64,000 nucleotides of DNA from UBA8529 sp964390565 (GTDB lineage: Bacteria; Bacteroidota; Bacteroidia; Bacteroidales; Tenuifilaceae): contig CAYMII010000013.1 of the NCBI GenBank assembly GCA_964390565.1, positions 18,262-82,261 of the forward strand, given 5' to 3'. The first letter of the stretch is position 1. Every line of letters begins with the position of its first letter. Under the pieces are notes generated by a model that ran no database searches, was not told the DNA's origin, and saw only the letters and a list, made by a program, of their open reading frames with translations. Position numbers and translations under genes: made by a program. Positions 42,182 through 52,179 of the stretch are shown piece after piece.

Positions 42182-43561
42182 ATGATTAGGAAAGAGGGTA
42201 AAATACTTGTTGTTGATGATAATGAGGATATCCTATTCGCCATTAAGCTACTTTTAAAACCTCATATCGAGCTACTACATACAACGCCAAATCCTGAAGA
42301 TATACCAAGTCTAATGGCTAAGGAGTCGTATGATGTTATCCTTTTGGATATGAACTTTACTAAAGATGCGATTAGCGGACAGGAAGGTTTTAGTTGGCTT
42401 GAAAAAATTCTCAGCATCGATCCTAAAGCGGTTGTTGTATTTATTACTGCATATGGCGATGCCGAAAAAGCTGTTAGGGCTATAAAGGCAGGAGCAACCG
42501 ATTTTATTCTAAAACCATGGCAAAACGAGAAGCTAATTGCAACTGTCTCATCTGCATTAAAGCTAAAGCAGTCTCAACAAGAGGTTGATACACTTAAGAT
42601 GAAACAACAGGAGATAAGCGAAGTGCTCGACCAGCCATTCCATGAGTTTATTGGAAATTCCGAAGGAATGCGAAACGTTTTTGCAACCATTCAAAAAGTG
42701 GCAAAAACTGATGCTAACGTTCTAATTCTAGGCGAGAATGGAACAGGTAAAGAGCTTGTTGCTAGAGCATTACACAGAAACTCGCCTCGTTCTGGTGAGG
42801 TTTTTATCAATATAGACCTTGGCTCAATTGCAGAAACGCTCTTTGAAAGCGAACTTTTTGGTCACGAAAAGGGTGCTTTTACTGATGCAAAAAAAGAGAA
42901 ACCGGGTAGGTTTGAGATTGCATCGGGTGGAACGCTATTCCTTGATGAGATTGGAAACCTTACCTCTTCAATGCAAGCAAAACTGCTTACCGTTCTTGAG
43001 CGAAGAGAGGTTACACGAGTTGGAGCAAATAAGGCAAAAAACATTGATGTTCGGTTGATTTGTGCAACGAATATCAATATTGGACAAATGGTAAGCGAAG
43101 GACAATTCCGTCAGGACCTTTTATATAGAGTTAACACCGTTGAAATTCATCTGCCTCCGCTTCGCGAAAGGCACGGTGATATTGCTTTACTTTCAAAACA
43201 TTTCATCCAGATATACACCAAAAAGTATAAGAAAGATATAAATGGCTTAAGCCCCGATGCACTTAAGAAACTAAATGCATACCCATGGCCAGGAAACGTT
43301 AGAGAGTTGCAACATGCAATTGAAAGAGCAATTATCATGAGCGATTCCAACGTTCTGCAACCCGATGATTTTTATCTACAAACTGCAAAACAAACGAAAA
43401 CAGTTGAAGCGGAAATAGATACATACAACCTCGATGAGGTTGAAAAGGCTATCATAAATAAGGTATTAAAGCAATATCAAGGAAATATTACTCAAGCAGC
43501 TACAGAACTGGGTATTACTCGCACATCGCTATACCGTAGAATGGAAAAGTATGATTTATAA
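42182..43561 (+). CDS. Sigma-54-dependent response regulator (NtrC family)
   Basis: A 459-residue transcription activator. Order: receiver domain (about 6-125) with acceptor Asp56 and the acid pocket DDNED; an AAA+ domain (about 155-390) with Walker A GENGTGKE (184-191), sigma-54 contact loop GAFTDA (231-236) and Walker B TLFLDE (251-256); and a C-terminal Fis-type helix-turn-helix (NITQAATELGITRTSLYRRM). GAFTDA replaces the standard GAFTGA, a tolerated variant. It is transcribed with the kinase that follows, with an 11-base overlap, and divergently from an export operon it probably controls. Confidence 0.95.
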   Translation: MIRKEGKILVVDDNEDILFAIKLLLKPHIELLHTTPNPEDIPSLMAKESYDVILLDMNFTKDAISGQEGFSWLEKILSIDPKAVVVFITAYGDAEKAVRAIKAGATDFILKPWQNEKLIATVSSALKLKQSQQEVDTLKMKQQEISEVLDQPFHEFIGNSEGMRNVFATIQKVAKTDANVLILGENGTGKELVARALHRNSPRSGEVFINIDLGSIAETLFESELFGHEKGAFTDAKKEKPGRFEIASGGTLFLDEIGNLTSSMQAKLLTVLERREVTRVGANKAKNIDVRLICATNINIGQMVSEGQFRQDLLYRVNTVEIHLPPLRERHGDIALLSKHFIQIYTKKYKKDINGLSPDALKKLNAYPWPGNVRELQHAIERAIIMSDSNVLQPDDFYLQTAKQTKTVEAEIDTYNLDEVEKAIINKVLKQYQGNITQAATELGITRTSLYRRMEKYDL

Positions 43562-44906
43562 GAACTTTAGAGTTAACGCAATTACAAGAATTCTTTTAAT
43601 TGCAATTACCATATTCTTGCTCTTTTATACATGGAAGGAGTTCTTTATTACCCCTGTTCTAATTGGAGCATTCCTCATTATTGAGCTTTATGCTCTTTTT
43701 AAATATATTGATAAAACTAATAGGGACTTAGCCAGTTTTCTTGAGTCCATTAGATTTAGCGAGTTTACTCGTTCATTCCAAATGGAAGGTATGGGCTCAT
43801 CATTTGATGAGCTGAACAAAGCCTTTAACGATGTTATCAAGGACTTTCAGAATGTTAGGACTGAAAAGGAGGAGCATTTTCACTATCTGCAAAGTATAGT
43901 TCAAAATATCGATATCAGTATTATAGCCTATCAAAAAGATGGAACAGTAGAAATGATAAACAAATCTGCTAAAAAACTATTTCAAGTTAGCGGACTTAAA
44001 AATGTTAAACAACTCTACCCTATTAGTAACGAGCTGGTTGAAAAACTGCTTAATACAACACCAGGCGAAAACGCGTTAATTAAAGTTCAACAGGAAGACG
44101 ATTTATTACAACTTGCAATAAACAGTACAGAGTTTAAGATTCATAATAAAACCATTGTATTAGCAACTATTAAGAACATTCAAAGTGTTCTTGAGGAACA
44201 AGAAACTGAGGCTTGGCAAAAGTTGATAAGCGTACTTACCCACGAAATAATGAACTCCATTACGCCAATTGCTTCGTTATCATCAACAATCGATATGATG
44301 ATTAAAGGATTTCAGGCGGAACAGGCTGCCGATCCAAACGCTGTAATTGATACCGAAACTGCAAATGAGATTCAGCAAGGGCTTCAAACAATTCATAAGC
44401 GAAGTACTGGCTTATTACACTTTGTAAACACTTACAGAAACTTAACGCGTATTCCTAAGCCTAACTTTAGAATAACAACAGTTAAGCACGTATTCAACAA
44501 TATCATTCCGCTAATGAATGAGGAGATTTCTCAAGCAAAAATCTCATTCCATAGCGAGGTTGAACCACCTGAAATTGAATTCTCTGTTGATGTTGAACTT
44601 CTTGAACAAGTTCTTATTAACATTCTCAAAAATGCTATTCATGCACTTGAAGGTTCTGAAAAACCTCAAATTACTATGAAAGCATTTCTTAATAAACGCG
44701 GCAGAGTTACAATTCAAGTTGTCGATAATGGCGTAGGTATTCTTCCTGAAGTACTTGATAAGATTTTTATCCCATTCTTCACCACAAAACCAAAAGGTTC
44801 AGGTATTGGCTTAAGCCTATCGCGACAAATCATGCGATTACATGGCGGAAGTATAACGGCTTACTCAGTTCCATCGTATGGAACAACATTCACATTGACA
44901 TTCTAA
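43551..44906 (+). CDS. Membrane sensor histidine kinase, partner of the NtrC-type regulator
   Basis: A 451-residue kinase. Two short membrane segments (about 10-27 and 32-50) are connected by only a few residues, so there is essentially no periplasmic sensor. A helical linker and a PAS-like domain (about 110-210) precede the dimerisation domain with phospho-acceptor His231 (SVLTHEIMNSITPI). The ATPase domain has N-box LINILKNAIHAL, DNGVGILPEV and GSGIGLSLSRQI. The start overlaps the regulator stop by 11 bases. Intracellular or membrane-stress sensing is likely. Confidence 0.94.
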   Translation: MIYKNFRVNAITRILLIAITIFLLFYTWKEFFITPVLIGAFLIIELYALFKYIDKTNRDLASFLESIRFSEFTRSFQMEGMGSSFDELNKAFNDVIKDFQNVRTEKEEHFHYLQSIVQNIDISIIAYQKDGTVEMINKSAKKLFQVSGLKNVKQLYPISNELVEKLLNTTPGENALIKVQQEDDLLQLAINSTEFKIHNKTIVLATIKNIQSVLEEQETEAWQKLISVLTHEIMNSITPIASLSSTIDMMIKGFQAEQAADPNAVIDTETANEIQQGLQTIHKRSTGLLHFVNTYRNLTRIPKPNFRITTVKHVFNNIIPLMNEEISQAKISFHSEVEPPEIEFSVDVELLEQVLINILKNAIHALEGSEKPQITMKAFLNKRGRVTIQVVDNGVGILPEVLDKIFIPFFTTKPKGSGIGLSLSRQIMRLHGGSITAYSVPSYGTTFTLTF

Positions 44907-44910
44907 TAAA

Positions 44911-44944
44911 AAACTCCGAACATTCTTGTTCGGAGTTTTTTATT
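44911..44944. terminator. Bidirectional terminator between the kinase gene and alaS
   Basis: An 11-bp perfect hairpin (AAACTCCGAAC / GTTCGGAGTTT) with a 6-base loop and T-runs on the plus side, A-run on the other, between convergent genes. Confidence 0.9.
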
Positions 44945-47563
44945 TTAGCCTATCAAACTAACAGCCTTGTTTATTGCGGCATCTATTCCGGCAGGATTTT
45001 TCCCTCCAGCTGTTGCATAGAAAGGTTGACCTCCACCACCACCTTGAATCTCCTTAGCAGCTTCACGAACAATATTTGAAGCATTTAGCTTATGCGATTC
45101 AATTAGCTTTTCATCAACCATAATGGTTAGCATTGCTTTACCATCAGATGTTGAGCCAAGCACAAGGAAAAGGTTTTCAACCTCATTCTTCAGTTGGAAT
45201 GCCAAATCTTTTAATGCATCAGGGCTTGAAATATCAATTTTTTGGGCAATTATGTTTACCCCATTTTTTGATGAAACTGATGATTTTAAAGATGCCTTAA
45301 GTGCATGAACCTTTTCTTTCATCATTCCTTCAATCTCCTTACGAAGGTTGGCATTCTCCTCAACAAGTTTTGTAGCGCCTTGCATTAAATTTGCTGGGTT
45401 ACCTAGTATCTGTTTTACCTCTTTAATGCTATCAACCTGATTATAAAGGAACTCTTCAGCTTTAACTCCTGTTATGGCTTCAATTCTTCTTACACCCGCA
45501 GAAATTGCTCCTTCGGAGATAATTTTGATAAACCCAATTTGTCCTGTTGCAGTAACGTGTGTACCTCCACAAAGCTCTACAGAATCGCCAAAGCGAATAA
45601 CACGTACTGAGTCGCCATATTTCTCGCCAAAAAGAGCCATTGCACCCATATTCTGAGCATGCTCCATAGGAACATTGCGATGCTCATCTAGCGATAGGTT
45701 CTGCCTTATCTTTTGATTAACTAAAATCTCAACCTTTCTAATCTCTTCATCAGTTACTTTTTGGAAATGGGCAAAGTCAAAGCGAAGATAATCAGGGTTT
45801 ACCAATGAACCTTTTTGCTCAACATGAGTACCTAAAACGCTGCGAAGCGCATGATGAAGAAGGTGTGTTGCTGAGTGATTGTTTGCTGTACTAACCCTTT
45901 TATCAACATTTACTTTTGCTTTAAAGATTGCATTGGGATTAGTAGGAAGTTTATCGGCTAAATGGATGCTAAGATTGTTTTCTTTAACAGTATTTTCAAT
46001 AAAAATAACCTCTCCATTTGCTTCGATTGAACCAGCGTCGCCAACTTGACCACCTGATTCAGCATAGAAAGGAGTTTTATCGAAAACTAGCTGATATTGT
46101 TCTTTACCTTTAGTTTTAACAGTTCTAAATCTTGATATACGAACCTCAGCCTCAAGTGAGTCGTAACCAACAAACTCAACCTCATCGATCTTATAAAGTT
46201 CTTGCCAGTCGTGAGTTTCAACCGATGATGCAGAGCGCGAACGCTCTTTTTGTGCCTCAAGTTCAACCTTAAACCCTTCCATATCAACCTTTAGGTTGTT
46301 CTCACGAAGAATTAGCTCAGTTAGGTCGATTGGGAAACCGAAAGTATCATAAAGAGCAAATGCATCTTTGCCTGATATTTCTTCTTTTTTACTCTTTCGA
46401 GTGTTCTCCATAATGCCATCAAGCATTTTTATGCCTGTTTCAAGAGTGCGTAGGAATGATGCTTCCTCCTCGTGTATTACTTTGATGATTAACTCCTTTT
46501 GCGAATTTAATTCAGGGAAGAAACGACCCATTTCAGCTGCAAGAACTGGAACAAGTTTGTTTATGAATGGCTCACGGAAATTTAAGAAAGTATATCCATA
46601 GCGAACAGCACGGCGAAGAATACGACGAATTACATAACCCGCTTTAACGTTTGAAGGAAGTTGACCATCTGCGATAGAGAATGAAACAGTTCTAAGGTGG
46701 TCGGCTATAACACGCATAGCGATATCTCGTTTAGCGTCCTTGCCATACTCAAAACTGCACATTTTTGAAATCTCACCGATGATTGGTTGAAAAATATCCG
46801 TATCGTAGTTGCTCTGCTTACCTTGTATAACCATCGACAGACGCTCGAAACCCATTCCTGTGTCAACATGCTGAGCAGGAAGTTGTTCTAATTGACCATT
46901 AGCCTTACGGTTGTATTGAATAAATACCAAGTTCCAAATCTCAATAACCTGAGGATGGCCTGTATTCACCATTTTATCGCCAGGAATAGCTTTCTTTTCA
47001 TCAGCATTTCGGATATCAACATGAACTTCGGAACAAGGACCACAAGGGCCTGATTCGCCCATTTCCCAGAAATTATCTTTCTTGGAACCCATTAAAATTC
47101 TATTTTCGGGTAGATGCTTTTTCCAATATTCAAAAGCCTCTTTATCCATTTCAATTCCATCTTCTGGACTGCCTTCAAATACAGTAACATATAGATTATT
47201 TCTATCTATCTTGAGCACGTCAACCAGGAACTCCCAAGCCCAATCAATGGCTTCCTTTTTGAAATAGTCGCCAAACGACCAGTTACCAAGCATTTCGAAC
47301 ATGGTATGGTGGTAGGTATCATGCCCCACCTCTTCGAGGTCGTTATGCTTACCCGAAACGCGAAGACATTTCTGAGTATTAGCAATTCGTGGATGTTTAA
47401 CAGGAGAGTTTCCAAGAAAAATATCCTTGAACTGGTTCATACCAGCATTCGTAAACATTAGGGTAGGATCATTTTTTACTACCATCGGAGCCGATGGTAC
47501 AATCTGATGCGCCTTACCACGAAAAAAGTCAAGAAACGCTTGTCTGATTTCGCTAGATTTCAT
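44945..47563 (-). CDS. alaS: Alanyl-tRNA synthetase
   Basis: An 872-residue class II synthetase that charges tRNA-Ala. The N-terminal catalytic core starts SSEIRQAFLDFFRGKAHQIV and contains NAGMNQFKDIFLG and the GPCGPCSEVHVD segment. The editing domain has HSATHLLHHALRSVLG and CGGTHVTATGQIG zinc/editing motifs, which remove mischarged Ser and Gly. The C-terminal oligomerisation part ends in GGGGGQPFYATAGGKNP and is of full length. Monocistronic, convergent with the kinase gene. Confidence 0.97.
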   Translation of the reverse strand: MKSSEIRQAFLDFFRGKAHQIVPSAPMVVKNDPTLMFTNAGMNQFKDIFLGNSPVKHPRIANTQKCLRVSGKHNDLEEVGHDTYHHTMFEMLGNWSFGDYFKKEAIDWAWEFLVDVLKIDRNNLYVTVFEGSPEDGIEMDKEAFEYWKKHLPENRILMGSKKDNFWEMGESGPCGPCSEVHVDIRNADEKKAIPGDKMVNTGHPQVIEIWNLVFIQYNRKANGQLEQLPAQHVDTGMGFERLSMVIQGKQSNYDTDIFQPIIGEISKMCSFEYGKDAKRDIAMRVIADHLRTVSFSIADGQLPSNVKAGYVIRRILRRAVRYGYTFLNFREPFINKLVPVLAAEMGRFFPELNSQKELIIKVIHEEEASFLRTLETGIKMLDGIMENTRKSKKEEISGKDAFALYDTFGFPIDLTELILRENNLKVDMEGFKVELEAQKERSRSASSVETHDWQELYKIDEVEFVGYDSLEAEVRISRFRTVKTKGKEQYQLVFDKTPFYAESGGQVGDAGSIEANGEVIFIENTVKENNLSIHLADKLPTNPNAIFKAKVNVDKRVSTANNHSATHLLHHALRSVLGTHVEQKGSLVNPDYLRFDFAHFQKVTDEEIRKVEILVNQKIRQNLSLDEHRNVPMEHAQNMGAMALFGEKYGDSVRVIRFGDSVELCGGTHVTATGQIGFIKIISEGAISAGVRRIEAITGVKAEEFLYNQVDSIKEVKQILGNPANLMQGATKLVEENANLRKEIEGMMKEKVHALKASLKSSVSSKNGVNIIAQKIDISSPDALKDLAFQLKNEVENLFLVLGSTSDGKAMLTIMVDEKLIESHKLNASNIVREAAKEIQGGGGGQPFYATAGGKNPAGIDAAINKAVSLIG

Positions 47564-47765
47564 ACAAAAAAGAATTAGTTAAACAACTGTTTAGTAATGA
47601 ATGATTTATCACTTAATATTCAACCCTTTAGTTATAACCCCTTAATCAAAAAAAAGTTCGATAAAATGGGCGTTAAACAATAAACAAAGGAACTATAATT
47701 AACTATATTTTAACACTTTATTTCAGGTCATCTGATATTTTAATGCCATTTTTTTTACCAAAAAC

Positions 47766-47796
47766 TTTGCAAAAATAAATATTTACATTAGATTTG
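47766..47796 (+). promoter_or_regulatory. Promoter of the M23 peptidase pair (TTTG-N19-TAGATTTG)
   Basis: A -33 TTTG at 47766-47769 and a -7 TAGATTTG at 47789-47796 with a 19-base spacer, identical in layout to the SRP RNA promoter. The transcription start would be near 47801, giving a leader of about 45 bases. The remainder of 47564-47765 shows nothing I can name. Confidence 0.75.
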
Positions 47797-47845
47797 TCGA
47801 CATTCGTCAAAATAGAATCAATTTAAAGTGCTATAAATAAAAGAG

Positions 47846-48820
47846 ATGGCAAAAATAAAATACAAATTTAATCCGCACACATTAAAGTTTGATGTAGTCT
47901 CCCATCCTCTTCGTAAAAAGATTGCAAAGATAGCAATTCATTTATTTGTTAACCTATTATTAGCCGCAAGTTTAACCTATATTTATTCACTATTTTTAGA
48001 TACACCTAAAGAAAAAAATATTAAGCGCGATATAGCAAATATCATTCTTAAGTACGATTTATTTCAACGAAAAGTAAGTGAAAAATCTGAACTTGTTAGA
48101 GAATTTCAAAAGCGCGATAATCATATATATAGAGCAATTTTTGAAGCAGATACAATACCCGCTTCATTAAGAGAAGGGGGTTATGGTGGTGTTAACAGGT
48201 ATGAATCGTTTGAGAAATTCGCACATTCCGATCTGCTAGTAAAAACGTTTACAATGTTCGATCAGCTTAGCTGGCAGGTTTACGTTCAATCGAAATCTTT
48301 TGATGAGGTTATCGATTTGGCTCGAAACAAAGAAAGGATGACCCATTGTATACCTGCGATTCAACCTGTATCAATAAAAAGTATTTCAGCATATTTTGGG
48401 TTTCGTTCCGATCCATTTACACATAGACTGACCATGCATCATGGTATAGACTTTACGGGACCAATTGGAGCACCAATCCATGCAACAGGCGAGGGGATTG
48501 TGCTAAATGCAGAGTTTTCATTCACTGGATATGGCAAGGAAGTATTAATTGATCATGGTTTTGGGTACAAAACCAGATACGCTCACCTAAGCAAGATTCA
48601 TGTTAAGGTTGGCGATAAAGTTACCCGTGGTCAAATTGTTGGTGAGCTGGGTAATACTGGTCGAAGTACGGGTCCACACCTTCATTATGAAGTTTTACTT
48701 CGTAATTCAACGATAGATCCAATAAACTACTTTAATGATCTTACCATGGAGGATTATGACAAAATGGTAAAATATGCTACTATAGGTAAAGCAGAGGAAG
48801 AGACAAGTACCTTAGATTAA
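47846..48820 (+). CDS. Membrane-anchored M23 peptidase (first of a tandem pair)
   Basis: A 324-residue zinc endopeptidase, likely acting on peptidoglycan cross-links in the periplasm. A basic N-terminus (KYKFNPHTLKFDVV) and one membrane helix (about 32-50) precede a coiled region (about 60-110) and the M23 domain (about 185-305). The zinc-binding positions are His198 and Asp202 (MHHGIDFTGPIGAPIHATGEG) and the HLHYEV histidine near 280. The second gene, 38 bases on, encodes a close paralogue with the same layout. A good promoter lies upstream. Confidence 0.92.
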   Translation: MAKIKYKFNPHTLKFDVVSHPLRKKIAKIAIHLFVNLLLAASLTYIYSLFLDTPKEKNIKRDIANIILKYDLFQRKVSEKSELVREFQKRDNHIYRAIFEADTIPASLREGGYGGVNRYESFEKFAHSDLLVKTFTMFDQLSWQVYVQSKSFDEVIDLARNKERMTHCIPAIQPVSIKSISAYFGFRSDPFTHRLTMHHGIDFTGPIGAPIHATGEGIVLNAEFSFTGYGKEVLIDHGFGYKTRYAHLSKIHVKVGDKVTRGQIVGELGNTGRSTGPHLHYEVLLRNSTIDPINYFNDLTMEDYDKMVKYATIGKAEEETSTLD

Positions 48821-48858
48821 TTATTTTCGTACTTTTGACAAATCCATAAGGTAGATTA

Positions 48859-49830
48859 ATGCCAAAGAGTAAATACAAATTTAATCACGACACCCTTAGT
48901 TTTATTAAGGTTAGGGCATCTTTCAAACAAAAAATTGTTAGAGGCTTAACCTATTTAATGTCTACCATAGTTATAACAATTGTATACTACTCAATCTATA
49001 CTTCCTTCTTCGATACACCAAAAGAGCGCGGATTAAAACGTGAACGGGAGGAGTTGCTTTTGCAATTTGAACTTTTAAACGGGAAATACGATCAGGTTGA
49101 GGCTGTATTAAAGGATATTCAACAACGTGATGAGAATATTTATCGTACAATTTTTGAGGCGGAACCAATTCCCCTTTCAATTCGCTCAGCTGGAATTGGC
49201 GGGACTGATAGGTATTCAGAACTTGAAAATTTATCAAATTCAGAGCTAGTAATCGAGGCAACAAAAAAACTCGACAGAATCACCAAAGAAATTTATATTC
49301 AAACTAAATCATTCGACGAGATAATAGAGCTGGCTAAAAACAAGGAGGAGATGGTTAAATCAATTCCAGCAATTCAACCTATCTCAAATAAAGATTTAAC
49401 CCGGGTTGCTTCACCTTTTGGGGTTAGAATTCACCCATACTATAAAGTTTTAAAGATGCATACTGGTATGGATTTTACTGCACCTAGCGGTACTGAAATC
49501 TATGCAACAGGAGATGGTGTTATCGTTGATGTTGACAGATCGAAACGAGGCTACGGGAATACTATCATAATCGATCATGGGTTTGGCTATAAAACTCTAT
49601 ACGCTCATTTAAGTGAAATACTTGTAAGCGTTGGCAGGAAAGTAAAAAGGGGCGAGGTTATTGGTTTAGTTGGGAATACTGGAATGAGCTTGGCACCCCA
49701 CCTTCACTATGAGGTTCGTAAGCAGGATGAGCCAATAAATCCTGTTAACTTCTACTTTAACGATTTAACCCCTGAACAGTACGAGAAGATAATAATACTT
49801 GCTGCGAATAGCGGACAATCGCTCGATTAA
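48859..49830 (+). CDS. Membrane-anchored M23 peptidase (second of a tandem pair)
   Basis: A 323-residue paralogue of the preceding protein: KYKFNHDTLSFIKV start, membrane helix at about 32-50, DTPKERGLKREREELLLQFE coil, and M23 domain with MHTGMDFTAPSGTEIYATGDG and HLHYEVRKQDEPINP. All zinc ligands are present in both copies, so neither is a degenerate EnvC-like activator. The copies differ at about half of positions, indicating an old duplication. It is followed 21 bases later by the MerR gene, probably in the same transcript. Confidence 0.92.
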   Translation: MPKSKYKFNHDTLSFIKVRASFKQKIVRGLTYLMSTIVITIVYYSIYTSFFDTPKERGLKREREELLLQFELLNGKYDQVEAVLKDIQQRDENIYRTIFEAEPIPLSIRSAGIGGTDRYSELENLSNSELVIEATKKLDRITKEIYIQTKSFDEIIELAKNKEEMVKSIPAIQPISNKDLTRVASPFGVRIHPYYKVLKMHTGMDFTAPSGTEIYATGDGVIVDVDRSKRGYGNTIIIDHGFGYKTLYAHLSEILVSVGRKVKRGEVIGLVGNTGMSLAPHLHYEVRKQDEPINPVNFYFNDLTPEQYEKIIILAANSGQSLD

Positions 49831-49851
49831 CCCTTTTAACTTTATAAAAAA

Positions 49852-50187
49852 GTGCCATACAAAGAAAAAAAGGTTGAAAAACTCTACTACTCCATCGGCG
49901 AGGTTGCCGAAATGTTTAATGTTAATACCTCATTAATCAGGTTCTGGGAGAAGAATTTCGATATCATCAAGCCCCATAAAAACAAGAAAGGTAATCGCTT
50001 CTTCACAAAAGAAGATATTGAAAACCTTAAGCTAATTCACCACTTAGTAAAGGAGAAACGCCTTACTCTCGAGGGTGCTCGCAAAAAGTTATCGGAAAAC
50101 AGACAAGATGTTATTCATAACCACGAAATAGTTGATACTCTTAAGCAAATCAAGGAGATGCTCCTTGAGATAAGGGAAGAACTTTAG
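49852..50187 (+). CDS. MerR-family transcriptional regulator
   Basis: A 111-residue DNA-binding protein. The MerR winged helix (YSIGEVAEMFNVNTSLIRFW, then GNRFFTKEDIENLKLIHHLV) fills residues 10-75, followed by a short dimerisation helix; there is no C-terminal ligand domain. The start is GTG at 49852, 21 bases after the M23 stop; no ATG is available before the helix-turn-helix. It appears to be the short, effector-free type common in Bacteroidota. The gene arrangement suggests a link with the peptidoglycan peptidases upstream. Confidence 0.9.
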   Translation: MPYKEKKVEKLYYSIGEVAEMFNVNTSLIRFWEKNFDIIKPHKNKKGNRFFTKEDIENLKLIHHLVKEKRLTLEGARKKLSENRQDVIHNHEIVDTLKQIKEMLLEIREEL

Positions 50188-50213
50188 TTGCTTTAATTTA
50201 CCTTGTATATATT

Positions 50214-51311
50214 ATGGTAATAAATGATGTAGCTGCTTATATCGAGCAATTGGCTCCCATTGGGTATCAGGAGTCATATGATAACTCAGGATTACTTGTT
50301 GGAGATCCAACAATGCCTTTAAAAGGCGTTTTAGTTACGCTTGATGTAACCCCTGAAGTGTTAGAAGAGGCTCACAAGAAAGGAGCTAATCTTATCGTAT
50401 CTCATCACCCATTGATTTTTAGTGGCTTAAAAAAGTTAACAGGCAAATCGTACGTTGAGAAGGCGGTGATTCTTGCCATTAAATATGATATTGCTATATA
50501 CTCCGCCCATACCAACCTTGATAATATTAAGGATGGTGGCGTAAACGCCAAGATTGGTGAATTACTAGGACTTAAGAATCTAAAGATATTAAGCCCATTG
50601 GAAGGAGAACTGGTTAAAGTCGTAACCTTTGCACCGAACAATGAGGCTGATAAAGTAAGAAAGGCAATGTTCAATGCCGATGCTGGTTGTATAGGGAATT
50701 ATGATAGCTGCTCCTACAATATCGAAGGCAATGGAACTTATAGAGCTAACGATAAAGCGAACCCTTATGCTGGAAAGCCTGGTGAACTTCACGTTGAGCC
50801 TGAGATTAGAATAGAAGTAATTACACCCAAAGCAATCCTCTCGAAAGTAATTAGCGGAATGATTGCTGCTCATCCTTACGAGGAGGTTGCATATGATATC
50901 TACCCCCTTTTAAACCCATATAATGGAGCAGGTGCAGGAATGGTTGGCGAGTTATCTGAGCCAATGAAGGAGCCCGATTTCTTAAATATGGTTAAAAATA
51001 ATTTCAAACTTCAATCTATTCGACACACAAATTTTCGCGGCAAAAATATTAGTAAGGTTGCATTTTGCGGAGGTAGTGGCGCTTTCTTAATCAAGCAGGC
51101 AATAGCCTCTGGCGCTGATATATATATAACAGGCGATGTTAAGTATCATCAGTTTTTTGATGCCGAAGGGAAAATAATTATTGCAGATATTGGCCATTTT
51201 GAGAGCGAACAGTTTACCGTAGATATTTTTTATGAATATCTTATGAAAAAATTCTCTAAATTTGCAGTTCTCAAATCAGAAATAAAAACCAACCCAATTA
51301 ATTACATATAA
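50214..51311 (+). CDS. Nif3-like dinuclear metal-centre protein
   Basis: A 365-residue member of the NIF3/YbgI family, a hexameric ring protein with a two-metal site. Metal ligands appear in VSHHPLIFSGLKK and the C-terminal DIGHFESEQFTVDIFYEYL; the PIGYQESYDNSGLLVGDP start is typical. A central PII-like insert domain (about 140-235) matches the long form of the family. The biochemical role is unsettled; it is often annotated GTP cyclohydrolase 1 type 2 without evidence. It is coupled with the zinc-ribbon gene 7 bases on, an arrangement conserved in the phylum. Confidence 0.93.
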   Translation: MVINDVAAYIEQLAPIGYQESYDNSGLLVGDPTMPLKGVLVTLDVTPEVLEEAHKKGANLIVSHHPLIFSGLKKLTGKSYVEKAVILAIKYDIAIYSAHTNLDNIKDGGVNAKIGELLGLKNLKILSPLEGELVKVVTFAPNNEADKVRKAMFNADAGCIGNYDSCSYNIEGNGTYRANDKANPYAGKPGELHVEPEIRIEVITPKAILSKVISGMIAAHPYEEVAYDIYPLLNPYNGAGAGMVGELSEPMKEPDFLNMVKNNFKLQSIRHTNFRGKNISKVAFCGGSGAFLIKQAIASGADIYITGDVKYHQFFDAEGKIIIADIGHFESEQFTVDIFYEYLMKKFSKFAVLKSEIKTNPINYI

Positions 51312-51318
51312 GCAAGGT

Positions 51319-52092
51319 ATGGCAGCAGATAAGAATAAGCACGTTGAGACCACCGAGCTTTCCGTTGAGGAGAAGCTTAAAATTCTTTATGAACTTCAGA
51401 GCATTGATTCAAAAATTGATGATATAAAGATCCTACGTGGCGAACTTCCTTTAGAGGTTCAAGATCTCGAGGATGAAATTGAAGGACTCGAAACACGTAT
51501 TGCAAATCTTCACAAAGAGGTTGAAGAGGTTGAAGCATTAGCTGTTCGTAAGAAACAGGAAATTAAAGATGCCGAAGGGCACATTAAAAAGTACGAAGAG
51601 CAGCAAAGCAACGTTCGTAATAATCGTGAATTCGATTCATTATCGAAAGAACTAGAGTATCAAAGACTTGAGATTGAACTTTGTGAGAAAAGAATTCGTG
51701 AGTTCACCCAACAAGCTAAAGATAAAAAGGTATTAATTGATCAAGCTAAAACTTTGCTTGATGAACGTTCAATCGATCTTAAGAACAAAAAAGCTGAACT
51801 TGACGAGATTATCGCTGAGACTCAAAAGGAAGAGGATGAGCTAAATCGTCGCTCTGAGGCTTATGCCGAAATGATTGAGCCACGTATCTACACTGCATAC
51901 AAGCGTATTAGAGGAAATGCACGTAATGGCTTAGCCGTTGTAACCGTTAAGCGCGATGCTTGCGGAGGTTGCTTTAACAAGATTCCACCACAACGCCAAC
52001 TTGACATCAAGATTCGTAAAAAGATAATCGTTTGCGAGTACTGCGGACGTATTCTTGTTGACGATGGTTTTTCAGGTGATAATGTAGAGTAA
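51319..52092 (+). CDS. Coiled-coil protein with C4 zinc ribbon
   Basis: A 257-residue protein. Residues about 15-185 form a long heptad-rich coiled coil (LYELQSIDSKIDDIKILRGE onward), and the C-terminus is a zinc ribbon with four cysteines in CGGCFNKIPPQRQLDIK and CEYCGRIL. It belongs to the C4-type zinc ribbon/CT398-like family found next to Nif3 proteins; related proteins have been linked to nucleic-acid binding. It is the last gene of the Nif3 pair and is followed by a strong terminator. Confidence 0.9.
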   Translation: MAADKNKHVETTELSVEEKLKILYELQSIDSKIDDIKILRGELPLEVQDLEDEIEGLETRIANLHKEVEEVEALAVRKKQEIKDAEGHIKKYEEQQSNVRNNREFDSLSKELEYQRLEIELCEKRIREFTQQAKDKKVLIDQAKTLLDERSIDLKNKKAELDEIIAETQKEEDELNRRSEAYAEMIEPRIYTAYKRIRGNARNGLAVVTVKRDACGGCFNKIPPQRQLDIKIRKKIIVCEYCGRILVDDGFSGDNVE

Positions 52093-52112
52093 TTAACTCA
52101 TATATTTTAAAA

Positions 52113-52142
52113 GCAAAGAGGCGGGAAAACCCGCCTCTTTGC
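52113..52142 (+). terminator. Terminator after the zinc-ribbon gene
   Basis: A 13-bp perfect hairpin (GCAAAGAGGCGGG / CCCGCCTCTTTGC) with an AAAA loop. Confidence 0.85.
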
Positions 52143-52179
52143 TTTATGTCACTTACCACTTTGTCACTTGTCACTGTTT

